Shown here piece by piece: positions 32,501-43,418 of a DNA stretch of 64,000 nt (the first letter of the stretch is position 1; each line of letters starts with the position of its first letter). The stretch comes from Lentinus brumalis (lineage: Eukaryota; Basidiomycota; Agaricomycetes; Polyporales; Polyporaceae), in assembly GCA_001792895.1 (NCBI GenBank), contig MARA01000027.1:248001-312000 (forward strand). Direction: 5' to 3'. A program made the translations under genes and the position numbers. The notes below the pieces were generated by a model. It worked only from the letters and a program-made list of their open reading frames with translations. It was not told where the DNA came from and did no database searches.

Positions 32501-34015
32501 TTCGCATCAGCTTTGCCATCCGAAGGACCCGGCTTGGCCTCATCTGGCGGGAAGAAGACGTCGCTGTGTTGCACGACGGTCGGAACGTTCGTGACGCCGT
32601 TCGCGTTGAGTATGGAAAGAATGGTGCCTTCCGACTCGACGCCGGTGTAGCACGCCCGCCAGGAGTCCTTTAGGAACACGAACCGCTGCGTCTTCCATTC
32701 GAGGGCGACATAACCACGAGTGCCGCGACCGATCATGCCGAAGGCAATGAAGATGTGCTTCCCGACGAGGTAGTCCTGGCCAGCGACAGTGAGGCGGTAT
32801 CGAGGGAAGGCACGGTCTTCTTCGAGCGATTTCCGAAACAGTTCGCGCACATGCGAGAGGACGGGGATGACTTGCGGAGGCGTGGTGTGTCCAGAGCAGG
32901 TGCAGGTAGGGTCACAGTGCAAGTCTGTGTCGTCACCTGACAGCGATCCATAGGTGACGGTCTCCTCCGGGTTGGTGAAGACTTCGTGGACGTCGCCCTC
33001 GATCAAGCCCTCCGTGGAATCAAGATCGTCCGAGATTGACTGGGAGAGTAGATCCATGCGTGCCCAGCCGCAAGAACCCGGCAATAGACGAGTGGCGGTA
33101 GTGTCGACGCCTTGCTGCGCACGGTTGAGCTTCGAGAGCGCGTACGTCACCTTGAGAAGAGCCTTCGTACCATCGACGGTGCGGATGTAGTCGATTGCCT
33201 CCGTCACCGTCACACCAGATCGGTCCCAGCACAACACGCGGAACATGTTGCCATTGACTAAGAGGAGGAAGGCGGCATGCCGATGTTGGTAGGAGAAGAG
33301 GCATTCGGCGTACGCCATGATCTGTCCACGTACTGCCCTGCGAGTCTTGGCCGATGAGTCGGGGTCATGCCCGGCGATGTCGTCGAAGGGGTCATTAGCA
33401 GTACCGCCTTTCTTGAACTCGATGAGGAACTGCATCTCGGGCCAGTTGGGGAGTTTCTCAGTGATCCGCTTTCGGTCAGACTCGTGGATGAATGAGCCGT
33501 CAATCTTGTTCATAGCCTCGTCGTTGGGATAGTAGTGGTGGTCAGAGATGTTGAGGAAGTGGTCGGGGACTAGTTTGTGCGCTTTGTCGACTTTCTCCTG
33601 CAGTCTGCCAGTCAGCGTCCAGACAACTAACGAGGAGAAAACCACGCACCCATACGTTCGACAGCTTCTTCTCTGATGGATAGCTCCAAGCCTTCTTTGC
33701 ACCCGTTTTGTCTGGCATGACGCCGAACGCTTCATTGAACGTGTACCACACCTTATCGACAAATGTATTCGCTCCTCGAGCCTGTTCGAAGTCCTCGCCG
33801 GCGCCATGGAGCTTGTCCAGCTTGAACTGTTCGAGGCACATCAGAACTGTGGTTCTGGGGGCGTCGTTCATCGCGTTGTTTCGTTTCTTATCGGCCGGAA
33901 TGGATATGTTGATCTCGGGGTTGCGGTTGGGGTCGTGGGTCTTGTGTCTGTCGACACTGAGGGGGGTACATTGAAGATCGGGAAAGTCAGGATCCTGGTC
34001 ACCCAGATCACCCAT
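29515..34015 (-). pseudogene. FunK1-like protein kinase, right copy, frameshifted
   Basis: The counterpart of the left gene, with start ATG at 34015 and the same introns. The first 2 kb are better preserved here: the frame is open from exon 2 through GLIEGDVHEVFTNPEETV and IGRGTRGYVALEW, where the left copy is broken twice. It then loses frame near 32500 (in the acidic linker), near 32270 (just before the segment equivalent to GRDATQPDNFMPS) and near 31268 (after KRIREGTP). It also shifts near 29905 in the tail. The catalytic loop MHRDVSAGNLLIYP and ILADWELAKHADKK are intact. The 798-codon open frame over the catalytic loop and tail is partly out of the true frame after the RT|GTWHFMS splice site. 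The lesions do not coincide with those of the left copy. Confidence 0.8.
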
Positions 34016-34064
34016 GATGGTTGGAGGGAAGAGACACGAACCTTCAGACGCGAAGACGCGCTGC

Positions 34065-34070
34065 TTTATA
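34065..34070 (-). promoter_or_regulatory. Likely TATA box of the right FunK1-like gene
   Basis: TATAAA on the minus strand, 50-55 bases before the ATG at 34015. It is the exact counterpart of 17775-17780. Confidence 0.5.
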
Positions 34071-34897
34071 CCGTTGGGAGGATGGTTACGGATGACCGTG
34101 CCCCTAAAGCGGTGGCTCACGCGGTCTGGCCAATCACGCGGATGAGACAATGCGCAGCGACCATTATTGTCGACCGAACGCACCAGATTAAGCGGACAAT
34201 AGCGCGCACTGTTCTGACCGCTATTGTTTCGGGGAGGCAGGTTCTTGCGGTGGCGGGGCGTGGCAGGGCGTGGACTGAATGCTCCTTTGTCCGCTCAAAC
34301 CTGAATGACGCGCTGATCTCTTGAGGCAGTCAGTACAGAGCGTTCGTTACAATCATCGTGACGTGGCTTACAGCACGCGTTTGCAGAATTTCGTCCTGAA
34401 GATTTGGTGGTTGGGGGCAGGAACGGAGCCGCCGACGACGCGACCGTGACTTGTCACCGGCGCTAACATGTCCCAGTCGTAGCGCCAGCCCGACGACGAA
34501 CTAGCAGACGGTACTTTGTAAGGCAGCCGTCCGATGCATTGATGAGCCGTAAAGCATGGGAGCTCTATTTAATAACATAATTCAACATAGGAATATCTGG
34601 CGGCCTGACGATATACTTACTTACTCCCGTGACACTGTGGCAGAGGCTACGGTAAACCTACCTATTGTGAGTAAGTGGCAGTCCCGCTGCTTGTGAACAT
34701 CATGCCATCAAGCCCATACATCCACGACGTCCTTCCTGCTCGCCCACACGCGCTGTCGGACTGTGCGAGGGTCCCGGGAAGTGTGCACCTCGACACTCCG
34801 AGCGCGGTTAGACTCGGAATCCAGTAAACAAAGGCCTGCGCGACCCCATGAGCGGCTCAAGCCAGCATTCGATTGTGCAGCCGGGCGAGGATGAGGA

Positions 34898-35331
34898 AGC
34901 AGCGCGAATGCGTGCAGATCGGTCAAGGGGCGAAGGCGAAGGGTAGAGTGCACTCTATCCCCGTCGTATCGCCTTTTGCCGTACAAGCGTCAGCCAATCG
35001 GTCATATCGAGCGCACAAGGTCGGAAGGGAGGAGAATATTGATGTGAAGGCTGAGCATGGGCACGACTGCGCCCAACGCGGCAATGTTGATGAAAGTAGT
35101 TGCCGTCGGGTGGTCGACTCCGAGGCCGATTCCTCCCTGTCACTTCTTGTGTACATGATGCATGCTGCACGGCCGACACAGAATGTCGCCCGGAAAAAGC
35201 ACGCGACGGACTTAAAGTAGACTATCTTGACCGAATCAGCTCTCCACGGCCTTCATCTAAATCGAGCGGATGTCTTGACCGACGATGCTTCGGGTCAAGT
35301 GCGGCAGCCGTTGCCCGTCACCGGGGGGGGG
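34898..35331. other. Intergenic, nothing recognised
   Basis: Unique sequence between the outer end of the inverted repeat and the stop codon of the DUF6533 gene. Confidence 0.5.
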
Positions 35332-37119
35332 TCATTGGTCCTTGTTTTCGTCACCAACCTCTTGTTCGAGTTCCCGGTCATCCAGAACCGAAGCCCCCAA
35401 CGAGCCGACGACGCGCTCGAACACGAGCGAGCCGCCGCACGAGCCTGAGGAGGACGTCGTAGCTCCTGAGCCCTCAAGCTGGAGCGCCTTCCGATTGACC
35501 GCCTGGAGGTTAAGCATGAACCGGGTGACGAGAATGGCCGTCAATCTGGAAACAGAGCAAGCGCCAGCGTGAGCCGGGCAGGTGAAAACTAAGTATCCAC
35601 TTGGAATTGGTGGGCTCACGGTTCCGAGAAGGTTATCACGTTACTATCTTGCCGGCCTGCGGGCGTTGCGATCTGATACAGAGTCGCGAGTTGCGCGTCA
35701 GAATACAGTCGCATGTGCAGAGATAACATGGATGATAGCGGTGAAATATGAGATAGATGGGCACTCACGGAGGCGACAGTGAATGACAGGTGGAGGGTGT
35801 TCAGTACCAGCAAGCATCTGCCGGAGTTGCGTTTCAGCGACTTATGTCCGGGCTGGAGCACGGGCTGTCCTACTCACATAAAGTACAGGGTGCCTTGAAC
35901 ACCGGCAGAACATGTGTTGTCAGATCGACGAGTACCCACAGTGAGCTATGTGGGCACCTACCATCCCGCAAGAGCACATGAACGAACGAGCCTCCGGATC
36001 CGTCCCCGCCGCGGCGCCGCGACAGCTTCACCCAAGTGATCACAATCAAAATTGCGTCCGCGGCGATCAGACAGACTCGTGAGGCGATCGCAACTGCAGG
36101 GGCATACCGACGTCAGCTCACATGGCGTGTTATGAGGAGACGATGTACGAGTACTTACATCTGAGTTGTCGGGTATAGCGAATTTACCTTAGCAAGTATC
36201 AGTCACAGGATAGAAGTGCACGCACCGGATGATCGTTTGCGGGCTTGCTGTAATGTCCAGATTACATATTGAGCTCGTGCTCGGAGCACTGCGGGCTTGA
36301 CGAACATGAATTCATCGACCTACATCACAAATGATGAGGATTGCGCTCGCAGAGACACATTACGAGGGGATACGGGGTGCTTACCAGGTTGACAGCGATG
36401 GGAACGATCGAAAGGACAAACACCAGGACGGAAAGTGGGCGGTTCCGGCTCAGCGCGTATGCGCGGAGTGCGGAGAATCCTATGTAGCCCATGCGGTACA
36501 AAGGCACGTCCATACGATTAGTCGGGAACTCGATCAATGAGACCAGGATGGATAACGTACCGGCCCAAGGCAAGTATTGCATCGTTTCTATGAAATTTTC
36601 GAGTTTGGAGGGAACGACGCAGCTGGTGTTGCGAGCGACCGTTAGGCGCATACCTCATCCTCAGTCAGAGGCACGCACCTCTGTAACACATACGGTGCCA
36701 TCAGTAGCTTCTGGTGAGCATGTACAGCGTGCGACTAGAATGGCTTTGATCTCACCGTTCCAGTGAATGTGATAAAGCCGAGTGCGAACTCGAGCAGAAA
36801 AACCGTCATGTTGATATATCTGGTGAGAAAGAACAAGATGGTCGCGCCCGTTGGTCGTGCTTTCCAGAAGCAGGCGACCTCCGTGGGGAAGGTTATGAGA
36901 TAGTCGTAAAGGTAAAGCACTGCAAATCATGTCAGAGATGCACAGGGGCGGGGGATCTGACGAGACGTGCCAAATCCTGCCATCGAGCAGTAGTTGTAGC
37001 TGACACTGGACGGAGATGCAAGTCAGCTTCACGAGGGGGACGAAATGGGAGACACGGACGTGCACGTACATGCTGTCTGCCTCGGCGATGATCGCCGCAA
37101 TCTCTGCTTGGGCTGACAT
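35332..37119 (-). CDS. DUF6533-family multi-pass membrane protein, copy A
   Basis: A basidiomycete-specific family of polytopic membrane proteins of unknown function. Exon 1 is MSAQAEIAAIIAEADS. The diagnostic segment is VLYLYDYLITFPTEVACFWK followed by TGATILFFLTRYINM. Later exons give FIETMQYLPWAG, FSALRAYALSRNRPLSVLVF (a highly conserved family motif), CLIAADAILIVITWVKLSRR, SFVHVLLRDG, CLLVLNTLHLSFTVAS and RLTAILVTRFMLNLQAVNRK. About nine exons are separated by short introns. A Ser/Gly-rich tail ends SLGASVLDDRELEQ. Seven or so transmembrane helices are expected. Against copy B, the exon after the RNRP segment has diverged. The gene shares its upstream 350 bases with copies B and C. Confidence 0.8.
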
Positions 37120-37480
37120 GTTGGGAGGGTGAGTCTCTCGGAATCGAGGGCCCGATTATATGTAGTCGGATTCTCACTCGCGTGACCTACGGATTGCCTT
37201 GAACGACGAGCATAAATGACGGCAATGGAAGACTCACCACTCGTCCGGTGCACGCATCGCCTCAAGACCGGTTATGCATAGAAGCCGACGGCCACAGACG
37301 GAAGTCGTGAATGTTGTGGTCAGATCCGAGAGCATGGCTGGTCTATCGCGCCTCAATTTATCAGTACCTTTGTCCACAGAAGAGGTATATCAGGTGGATG
37401 CGGGGATACGAGAAGTCAAACATTGCACGTACACAATGGAAGACTGTCACCGTTGGAGGGCTGGCATGGGATGAGACGCC
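37120..37480 (-). promoter_or_regulatory. Conserved upstream region of the DUF6533 genes (copy A)
   Basis: It is shared with 52860-53191 and 62805-63136. Common blocks on the gene strand include GGTGACAGTCTTCCAT, CATCCACCT, GATTGAGG or AATTGAGG, and the CGGGTCTGACCAC / CGGATCTGACCAC block. Conservation across three copies that have otherwise drifted may reflect regulatory function or simply recent duplication. From 37481 to about 37740 nothing else is seen. Confidence 0.55.
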
Positions 37481-37739
37481 ACTAATACGCCGAGCTCGTA
37501 TCAACTATAGCCTAGTGCTATACAGCCAAGGCAGAGTGTCGCCCGAGCCAAACATGCTAATCCTCGCGACGAAGGGGTAAGACATGATGATGGTCGCCCG
37601 GATCGCACGGCGCAGGTGCATGCTGTTCACACTTGCATGGCGGAAGTCGTCAATGCTCAGACTGTGGTCTTCGGTCGTACCGTAAACCCACTATCAAGCA
37701 TGAGACCGGGACGTTCCACTGCGGAGCTCCCCGGTGAGC

Positions 37740-38110
37740 GCTGTAGTATGAGTGTCGAGGGCCAGCGAGTGCAGACAGTGCAAGCCTCTGCGTACGCGAT
37801 TGACTATATCAGCAACATAACACAATGCATACAGTCAATGATGTTCACCTCTATCCACGCATAATAACGTATTCATAACATGACTGATTCACGAGACGGT
37901 AGGAGGCAAAAGAAGAGCGAAAGCGAGCCAGGCAGGACGTTGGTGAAGACCTGGCCACGTGGCTGCCACGCGACAGAGCGCCTCTCATGCAGTCGCAGAC
38001 AGTACTTACTTCGACCCTACTTCGACCTGGTTAACCTCGACGATCAACTTCTAAAGTAGACAATCCTGTACGTGTGTGTTGCTACACACCATTGTGTGCT
38101 GATAGATTCA
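37740..38110. repeat. Inverted-duplicated spacer downstream of the hydrolase gene
   Basis: It matches 58730-59090 in reverse. An obvious shared block is GTGCAGACAGTGCAAGCCTC and the following bases; another is CCAGGCAGGACGTTGGTGAA. It joins the hydrolase duplication to the DUF6533 remnant on the right. 38111-38352 is non-coding. Confidence 0.8.
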
Positions 38111-38352
38111 GCCTAGCTCTTACAGCGCTCGTCCTAGACTGAACGATTGAAAAATACCGATTGTCAAAACTGTCATGAAGCATCCTCTACCCGCTCAGAG
38201 CATTCAGCTCAGAACCAGTACTCAGGAGCGTCTCGTCGTTTACTTTGAAGCTAACAGCCGCAAGCGTTTTGGTTTTGAAATGACTTCATTGGATCCTACT
38301 TAGCAGGATAGACGAGCTCGTAGAGGAACCTCTGATTGCTCCCCATACAGGT

Positions 38353-39200
38353 CTACGCCGGTGGCTCTGGCATTCCCGACGGCGTCCCAATCACAAGAGC
38401 CGCATCGTGAGCCCGGGTGAGGTATCCGTATTGTGGTAGGTACCTGGTTATCTGGTTAGCATCCGGTCCACTTATCCGGCACTGGCAGAGAGTACTCACT
38501 TGTCGAAGAACGGCAGCAGCTCCGGAGCTCCCGAGTCCCGGGGTGTTCCGCCAGTCGCGCATCAGTTCGCACGCGACGGCGAACATAGAGAGGACGTGGA
38601 CCCCGGCATCGCGCATGCGTTCGTTGGCCTCTTGAGCGGTCTTGTCGTCAAACGTCCCCGAGGCATCGCTGTTCGCGAAGACGGTGTATCCGGCCTCGCG
38701 AAGCGAGAGCGCAAGGAACGCAGTGCAGACCTGAATATTTGAAAGTGAGTGTGCATTCCGAACAGAGAATGAACCCGTCAGTAACCCACGTCAGTAGTGA
38801 TGCCTCCGATGATGAGCTGCTTCTTGCCCGTCGCTGCGACCGCATTCCTGAAGTCCTCGTTGTACCACGCATCGACCTCGCCCTGACGCTTGATATACGG
38901 CGCATCCGGATGCAGCGCAATGACCTCCGCAGGCAGAGGACTGTTTTGCCCTACAAATTTGAGTGAGTCTTCATTGCCCCGGTGTTCAGCCAATAGTGAG
39001 TATAGTCACGCACCAGTCTCCCCGCTCGACGTGAGAACCGTCGGGAGGTTGAACACCTTCGCGAGCTCAGCGTGCGCCAGGATGCTGCTCCTGAACTCCT
39101 GAGGGGTCTTGTCGCGTGCGAGCTGGAAGAGGCCCTCCTGGTGGTCCACGATGAGGAGGGCCACGTTGTCCTTGTCGATGCGCTCGTACTTGTAGCTCAT
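38353..39200 (-). pseudogene. YcaC-like isochorismatase-family hydrolase, left copy with C-terminal frameshift
   Basis: Cysteine hydrolase of the isochorismatase superfamily, YcaC branch. Exons run from the ATG at 39200: MSYKYERIDKDNVALLIVDH with catalytic D19, then GQNSPLPAEVIALHPDAP and IKRQGEVDAWYNEDFRNAV, then GKKQLIIGGITTD, intron, VCTAFLALSL with the nucleophile Cys, then FANSDASGTFD and FAVACELMRDWRN. All residues of the Asp-Lys-Cys triad region are present. After RNTPG this copy has seven extra bases relative to the right copy near 38543, shifting the frame and missing the final YLPQYGYLTRAHDAAL exon in frame. The active site would survive but the C-terminus, part of the oligomer interface in YcaC, would be altered. 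It may therefore be non-functional. Confidence 0.7.
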
Positions 39201-39740
39201 CTCGTCGATGTATGTGAGTGGAGGTTGAGATACGGCTATTGAGCAGTCGACCACAGAGCCTATAGAGGTCGTAGGAGGGGAACCCGCTGCACCTACCGAC
39301 CGCACTTCAACCTCTTTCATACCGCGGCGGGCATTGCACGACGTCCTCGACGGCGTTCGTCTGTGTAATCCCATTCTCCATACCGAGGAGCCCCTCCGAC
39401 GTCGTACGGGTCTGAACCCCGCGCCCTTCCTCGACGCATTCGTGTACGCTGTGATGCTCCATTAGTAGTCGTGGACGGAGAGATGCTCGCCGCGCGAACA
39501 TGCTCGCTCCCTAGGACGACGTGCGCTCGCCGTCGAGAGGCCGTAGGATGGCGCGATTGGTCCACTCCCACGGACGTATCACGTCTGGCGTGGCGCCCCA
39601 GCGGCACGCACAAGCATGCGCACAACTGCCCGATACTGTGAGGCGCAGAGCGTCTCCGCGATCTCCATAGAGGGTAGATTGTTGATGGCAAGGTGGGTAC
39701 GAGCCTAGGTGTCCCAAGTTTCGTGGAGGCGCGGTTCATG
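39201..39740. repeat. Hydrolase upstream region, repeated inverted at 57.12-57.65 kb
   Basis: It matches the region before the right hydrolase copy, for example GGCGCCACGCCAGACGTGAT on the gene strand and the block around CGAACGCC and CGTCG. Long frames exist here in both copies but their reading frames are not conserved between them, so I treat it as promoter and leader DNA. Confidence 0.75.
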
Positions 39741-40163
39741 TGCCTCGCGCAGGAAGAAGCTTCGATATACACGTCGTGCATGGAAGCCTCGCACCGTGCT
39801 GAATGGATTGAAGATGCATCTAGGAGTGGGCGAATCAAATCGCGTTCGCGGGAGCGGATGCATTGATTTGACGGCCCTCCGGTCGCTCGGATAGAGGCGT
39901 CACTCAGCCGTGAGGCACCATACAAGCGGCTTCCACTTCATTATCGTACTCTTCCCGACACGGAGACATGGCACAAGGCGGAGGCATGGAAGGTCGACGA
40001 ATGCGCCGGGAGAAACAGGATGAGCGTCGATCGAACCGCGCGTATACCCTCCGTACCCTGGGCACAGTGCGCTCCCGAGCCGGAAGATATTGAACTCTGA
40101 AGTGATATGTGTCCGAGGGAGCTGCGCGCCGTCAGCACATTTCCGTCCGGTTCCAAGCAAGAA
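39741..40163. other. Intergenic, nothing recognised
   Basis: Unique sequence between the hydrolase duplication and the P450 relic. Confidence 0.5.
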
Positions 40164-40290
40164 TCAATCGTCAATGGTTGTGTCGAAATTATTGCACTCT
40201 GGGTCCTTCGCGAGCGCCTGGACGAACTGCAGCGAGTGGTGGACCGCCGAGGGCCCAATCGCTGTGCTTACGACAGCCGGGTGCGAGGAG
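40164..40290 (-). pseudogene. Cytochrome P450 exon relic
   Basis: The minus strand reads AIGPSAVHHSLQFVQALAKD then PECNNFDTTIDD. It matches the second exon of the P450 gene at 46542-49301 (GIGPSAVHQYDRDYEASSLQ, FIQALAKDPECKNLDTTIDE) with an internal loss of about nine codons. No other P450 exon is next to it. Confidence 0.75.
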
Positions 40291-40403
40291 CTTGACAAAC
40301 AGGATGATTGGAGGCCTATAGATGTCCAGTGTACAACAACGTAAAGTGAACGAAGGAAACAGGATCGATGGTGCATGAGTACTGTAGCAGCGTACTTATC
40401 GCA

Positions 40404-42413
40404 TTAGGAGAAATGCGGCCAGTATCTACCGTATGACGGCAGGTCGAAAGTAGCAGGTGACAACGCAAAGAGCTGCCTGATACTCTCTCCGACAATGAAC
40501 CCGCTCGAAAAGACGTATAGGACTATGATCACCACATATATGAAATGTATGAAATTCTGCATCTGCTGCGTATCCCAGAGCACGAATAACCAGCGCAGGA
40601 ACCACATCGTAGTAAAGAGCCCCAAGCCCATGGTTGCGACGAGCACGGTCGCGCCGAGCCAGAGCATCTGTTCAGTTGCACTTGCGAACATCACCGTGAC
40701 TCCAATGAGATGGGGCACCCCATAGACAGCCCCCATGAGGACAGTGACCACGAACAAGTGCGTCGAGGCAGATCCGGCCGCCTCATATGCGCGCGTTTTC
40801 GTGTACGCCTGGAGGGAAGCTGCGGGAGTGACGTATTGTGTGCCATCGAGCCTGGCCGGCAAAGAGTCCGGGTACTTCTTCATGGCGCAATACGCGAGGG
40901 TCCACCGCTCCTGCTTAGCGTCCGTTTCGGCGGGAGGTTGTTGGGGGGCTTGGTCCCAGTACCACGGGATGGTGGTCTTGCCGAAGACAAATTTCACTTT
41001 CCGTGTACTCGCGGAAGAGCGTAGACAGTCGAAAGACACACGGCCACCTTCACACTCCCAGAAACCTGAGCGTGGGCGTGTATTCATCTCACCCTCAAAC
41101 CAAACGATCAGGAATCCGCCAACCACATATCGACTTGCGAGGCTCGCCATCGACATCCATGCGCCGAGCGCGCGCGCAGCCGAGCCAACGATAACGGTCT
41201 GGTGCTCGATGTCCTTCGGCTTGGCCCACCACATGACATAGGTGAGGAGTGTGCACGCCGCATGTGCGATGGTAGTGATCTCGAGGAGGCAGAGGGGTAG
41301 ACCTTGTGCATGGCGGATGATACACGTGATGAGGAACCACGACACCTGCATAATGAGCAGGGCCTTCGCGATCGCGTCGGCCTTGCCGAAGCTGACGATG
41401 TCCTCGTAGGCGAGGTCAGGGATCAGGGAGGGCTGGACCTTCATGAGAAGGAGCACCCCAGCGGGAGTGAGTACACCGTTCTTCTGCCACGCATGGAGAT
41501 AGTGATCGGCGGATGGAGGGACGTAGGGGTCCTTAAGCACGAATCCGCCCATGGCGGCGTAGAACCCGTGAGCCAAAGTCCAGCGATGCCTCCGCACGGG
41601 CTTCGACACTGGACTAGGCTGACGCGAACCGGGGACAGGCTCAGGGGGTTCGTGGACAGGGCACGGCGAAGCCGAGGCGCCAGCACGGAGAAGTGGTGAT
41701 TCGGATTCGGATACACATAGCGACTGCTGGACAGGCGGTGAGTCCGCCGCGCTTGCCCGGTGCAAGGCAGACAACGGAACGGCGTTTGACCCTGACCCCA
41801 AAGAATCGAGGCCAGGTGAGGACTCAGTGGGAGCGCCGTGTTCGCGCTTGAACATCGCTGTGAGCATGCTATCAATGCATAATAAGCTGCGCACTCACCG
41901 TGGCCTCATCTCCCGACGACTCGACGTCACGCGTTCCACTATCCATTCTTTCGTCCTGGAACGCTGCTGTGAGTATCCTCTCGACGCGAAGTCGATATGC
42001 GCTCACCGTCAACCCGAGCATCGTTTCGAGTAGTTGGTAGAAACGAGGCAGCTTCGGGGCTGTGCTCCCTCTCCTTCCTGCATGTCATCGGCAACGGGGA
42101 GGTAGTCATGGGCCTGGATCGTGAGGAGCAACGCCATCTTGAACTGCTTGAATGCGATGAAGAACAAGAGCTCGGGGCAGAATAGCCCGACGAAGACCCA
42201 TCCGAGTTTAGACCGATGCCGCCTCCACTGCCACCACTTCGGACCCGGCGTAGGGATGTCGACGTGCAAGGCGGACCAGACGCAGATCAAGAGTGTAGAG
42301 AGGCAGCTGATGAGGAGGTTGCTCGTACTGCGGTAGCTGGGTGCAGGTTGCCAAGTGACGGTAGCATTAGCGGTCGGGGGGACGCAATGCCAATGATCGG
42401 GATCTGAGTCCAT
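40404..42413 (-). CDS. Agaricomycete multi-pass membrane protein of unknown function
   Basis: Exon 1 starts at ATG 42413 (MDSDPDHWHC) and contains LLISCLSTLLICVWSALHVD, then KLGWVFVGLFCPELLFFIAF. A small exon (about 41960-41900) and a large exon to the stop at 40404 follow. The large exon has a Ser/Pro-rich loop, the motif HGFYAAMGGFVL, and hydrophobic segments around LLIMQVSWFLITCII, LLEITTIAHAACTLLTYVMW with WAKPKDIEHQTVI, YVVGGFLIVW, then four more after THLFVVTVLMGAVYG and a last one near FIYVVIIVLYVFSSGF. Eight to nine helices are likely. I recognise the pattern (N-terminal CLSTLL...W..LH, GFYA.MGGF, WW.KP.D) from Agaricomycete hypothetical proteins but know no function. The splice sites joining the first two exons look standard (GTGAGCG, GTGAGTGC, CTCACAG). 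Confidence 0.75.
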
Positions 42414-43226
42414 GCTGGATGGTTGCAGTCGCACGCGTGTCCTATCCAGACCTATATACGCCCTCGTCACCGTGAACGTGGCCGACCTGGATGAGAACCG
42501 GCGCATAGAGTCGGCTGGAGAGAAGGTCATCAGTAGACGACGATGAACGAGCCTTCACAGCCCAGAAGAGGGAGGTTCACCCGCGGTATCTGCAGCCTCA
42601 ACGGCATACTGTACGGAGTAACACTCCGCCTGCTCGCTTCAACGTCCCCGGTGGCGGCAGCGCGCATGTCATCACCTCCCGAGAGAGTCTTCCGAAGACG
42701 TCGCTGTGCTTCCGTAACCACCACCACCACCACCTCGTGGCGAGCGCATGGTGCCTCGTCCAAGCAATCCGTCGCTCCTCTCGCCATGGCCCGCATACGA
42801 GAACGGTCAGCCGGACAGGTAGCGTGGTGGACCAAAACCACGAGTACTGTCAACAAAGCGGAACGGGTGCGGTGACAGTGGTTCTGTAGTGGATTTGAGT
42901 CCTCCTATGGCAGGTCAGCCAGATAGAAGGCGGTCGGAGCCAGTACGCTCCCGAGAGTCGTGGACCTGCATGTCCTGCTTGTGCACCGGGGGCGCTGTTT
43001 ATGTCAGTAGCCCGGGTTCCTGTAACGGACAAGTGCAAGTCTGCTGATCTGCAGGTCAGGTCGAGGGCGACTGTCAACGCGTCTTCGACGTCGAACGAGA
43101 ACCCGCAATGACAGGTCCGTACGAGACCCAGAGAACACGAGCCGCTGTGTCCGCGGCTGCGTGGCAAACCGCTCACCGCTGGCGGCAACCGACATCGTAT
43201 CTCTGCTGAAAGCGGGCTCCGCTTCC
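42414..43226. other. Intergenic, nothing recognised
   Basis: It contains a short (CAC)n run at about 42718-42734. Open frames on both strands have low-complexity Thr/Arg content and no domain signals. Confidence 0.5.
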
Positions 43227-43418
43227 AGCCGTTTGCATAACGATAGGCCCCTCGCGAACTGTGTACACACAGTCGGTTATCGGCGGAGTTCGTACTTTTG
43301 AGGCTTCTCGTTTCATCTCATCCCTACTCACTTACTCATCACTTATCCTTTTTCCAAGTCCGCTTACGCGGCAGTGTGTGTAAACAGTGTGGAGGGGCCT
43401 ATCGTTATGCAAACGGCT
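43227..43418. repeat. Inverted repeat, 48-base arms
   Basis: Arms are 43227-43274 and 43371-43418. The outer 26 bases are a perfect complement (AGCCGTTTGCATAACGATAG and the next six), and the rest is near-perfect with a TGTGTACACA-like inner end. The loop is 96 bases. It could be a minimal TIR element, a hairpin-forming regulatory site or a foldback relic. No coding capacity. Confidence 0.8.

Larger units (their letters stand above)
28081..34897 (-). repeat. Right arm of large inverted repeat
   Basis: Reverse counterpart of 16953-23809. The inner end starts at GGACTTCGT (28081) and the outer end finishes at ATGAGGA (34897). It carries the other FunK1-like copy and its promoter. Confidence 0.9.

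Noticed and set aside
39317..39925. A 202-codon frame upstream of the left hydrolase gene as a separate gene
   Set aside because: Most of it lies in DNA duplicated at 57.1-57.6 kb, but the frame is not kept there. It is basic and low-complexity, as expected of a shadow frame in GC-rich promoter DNA.
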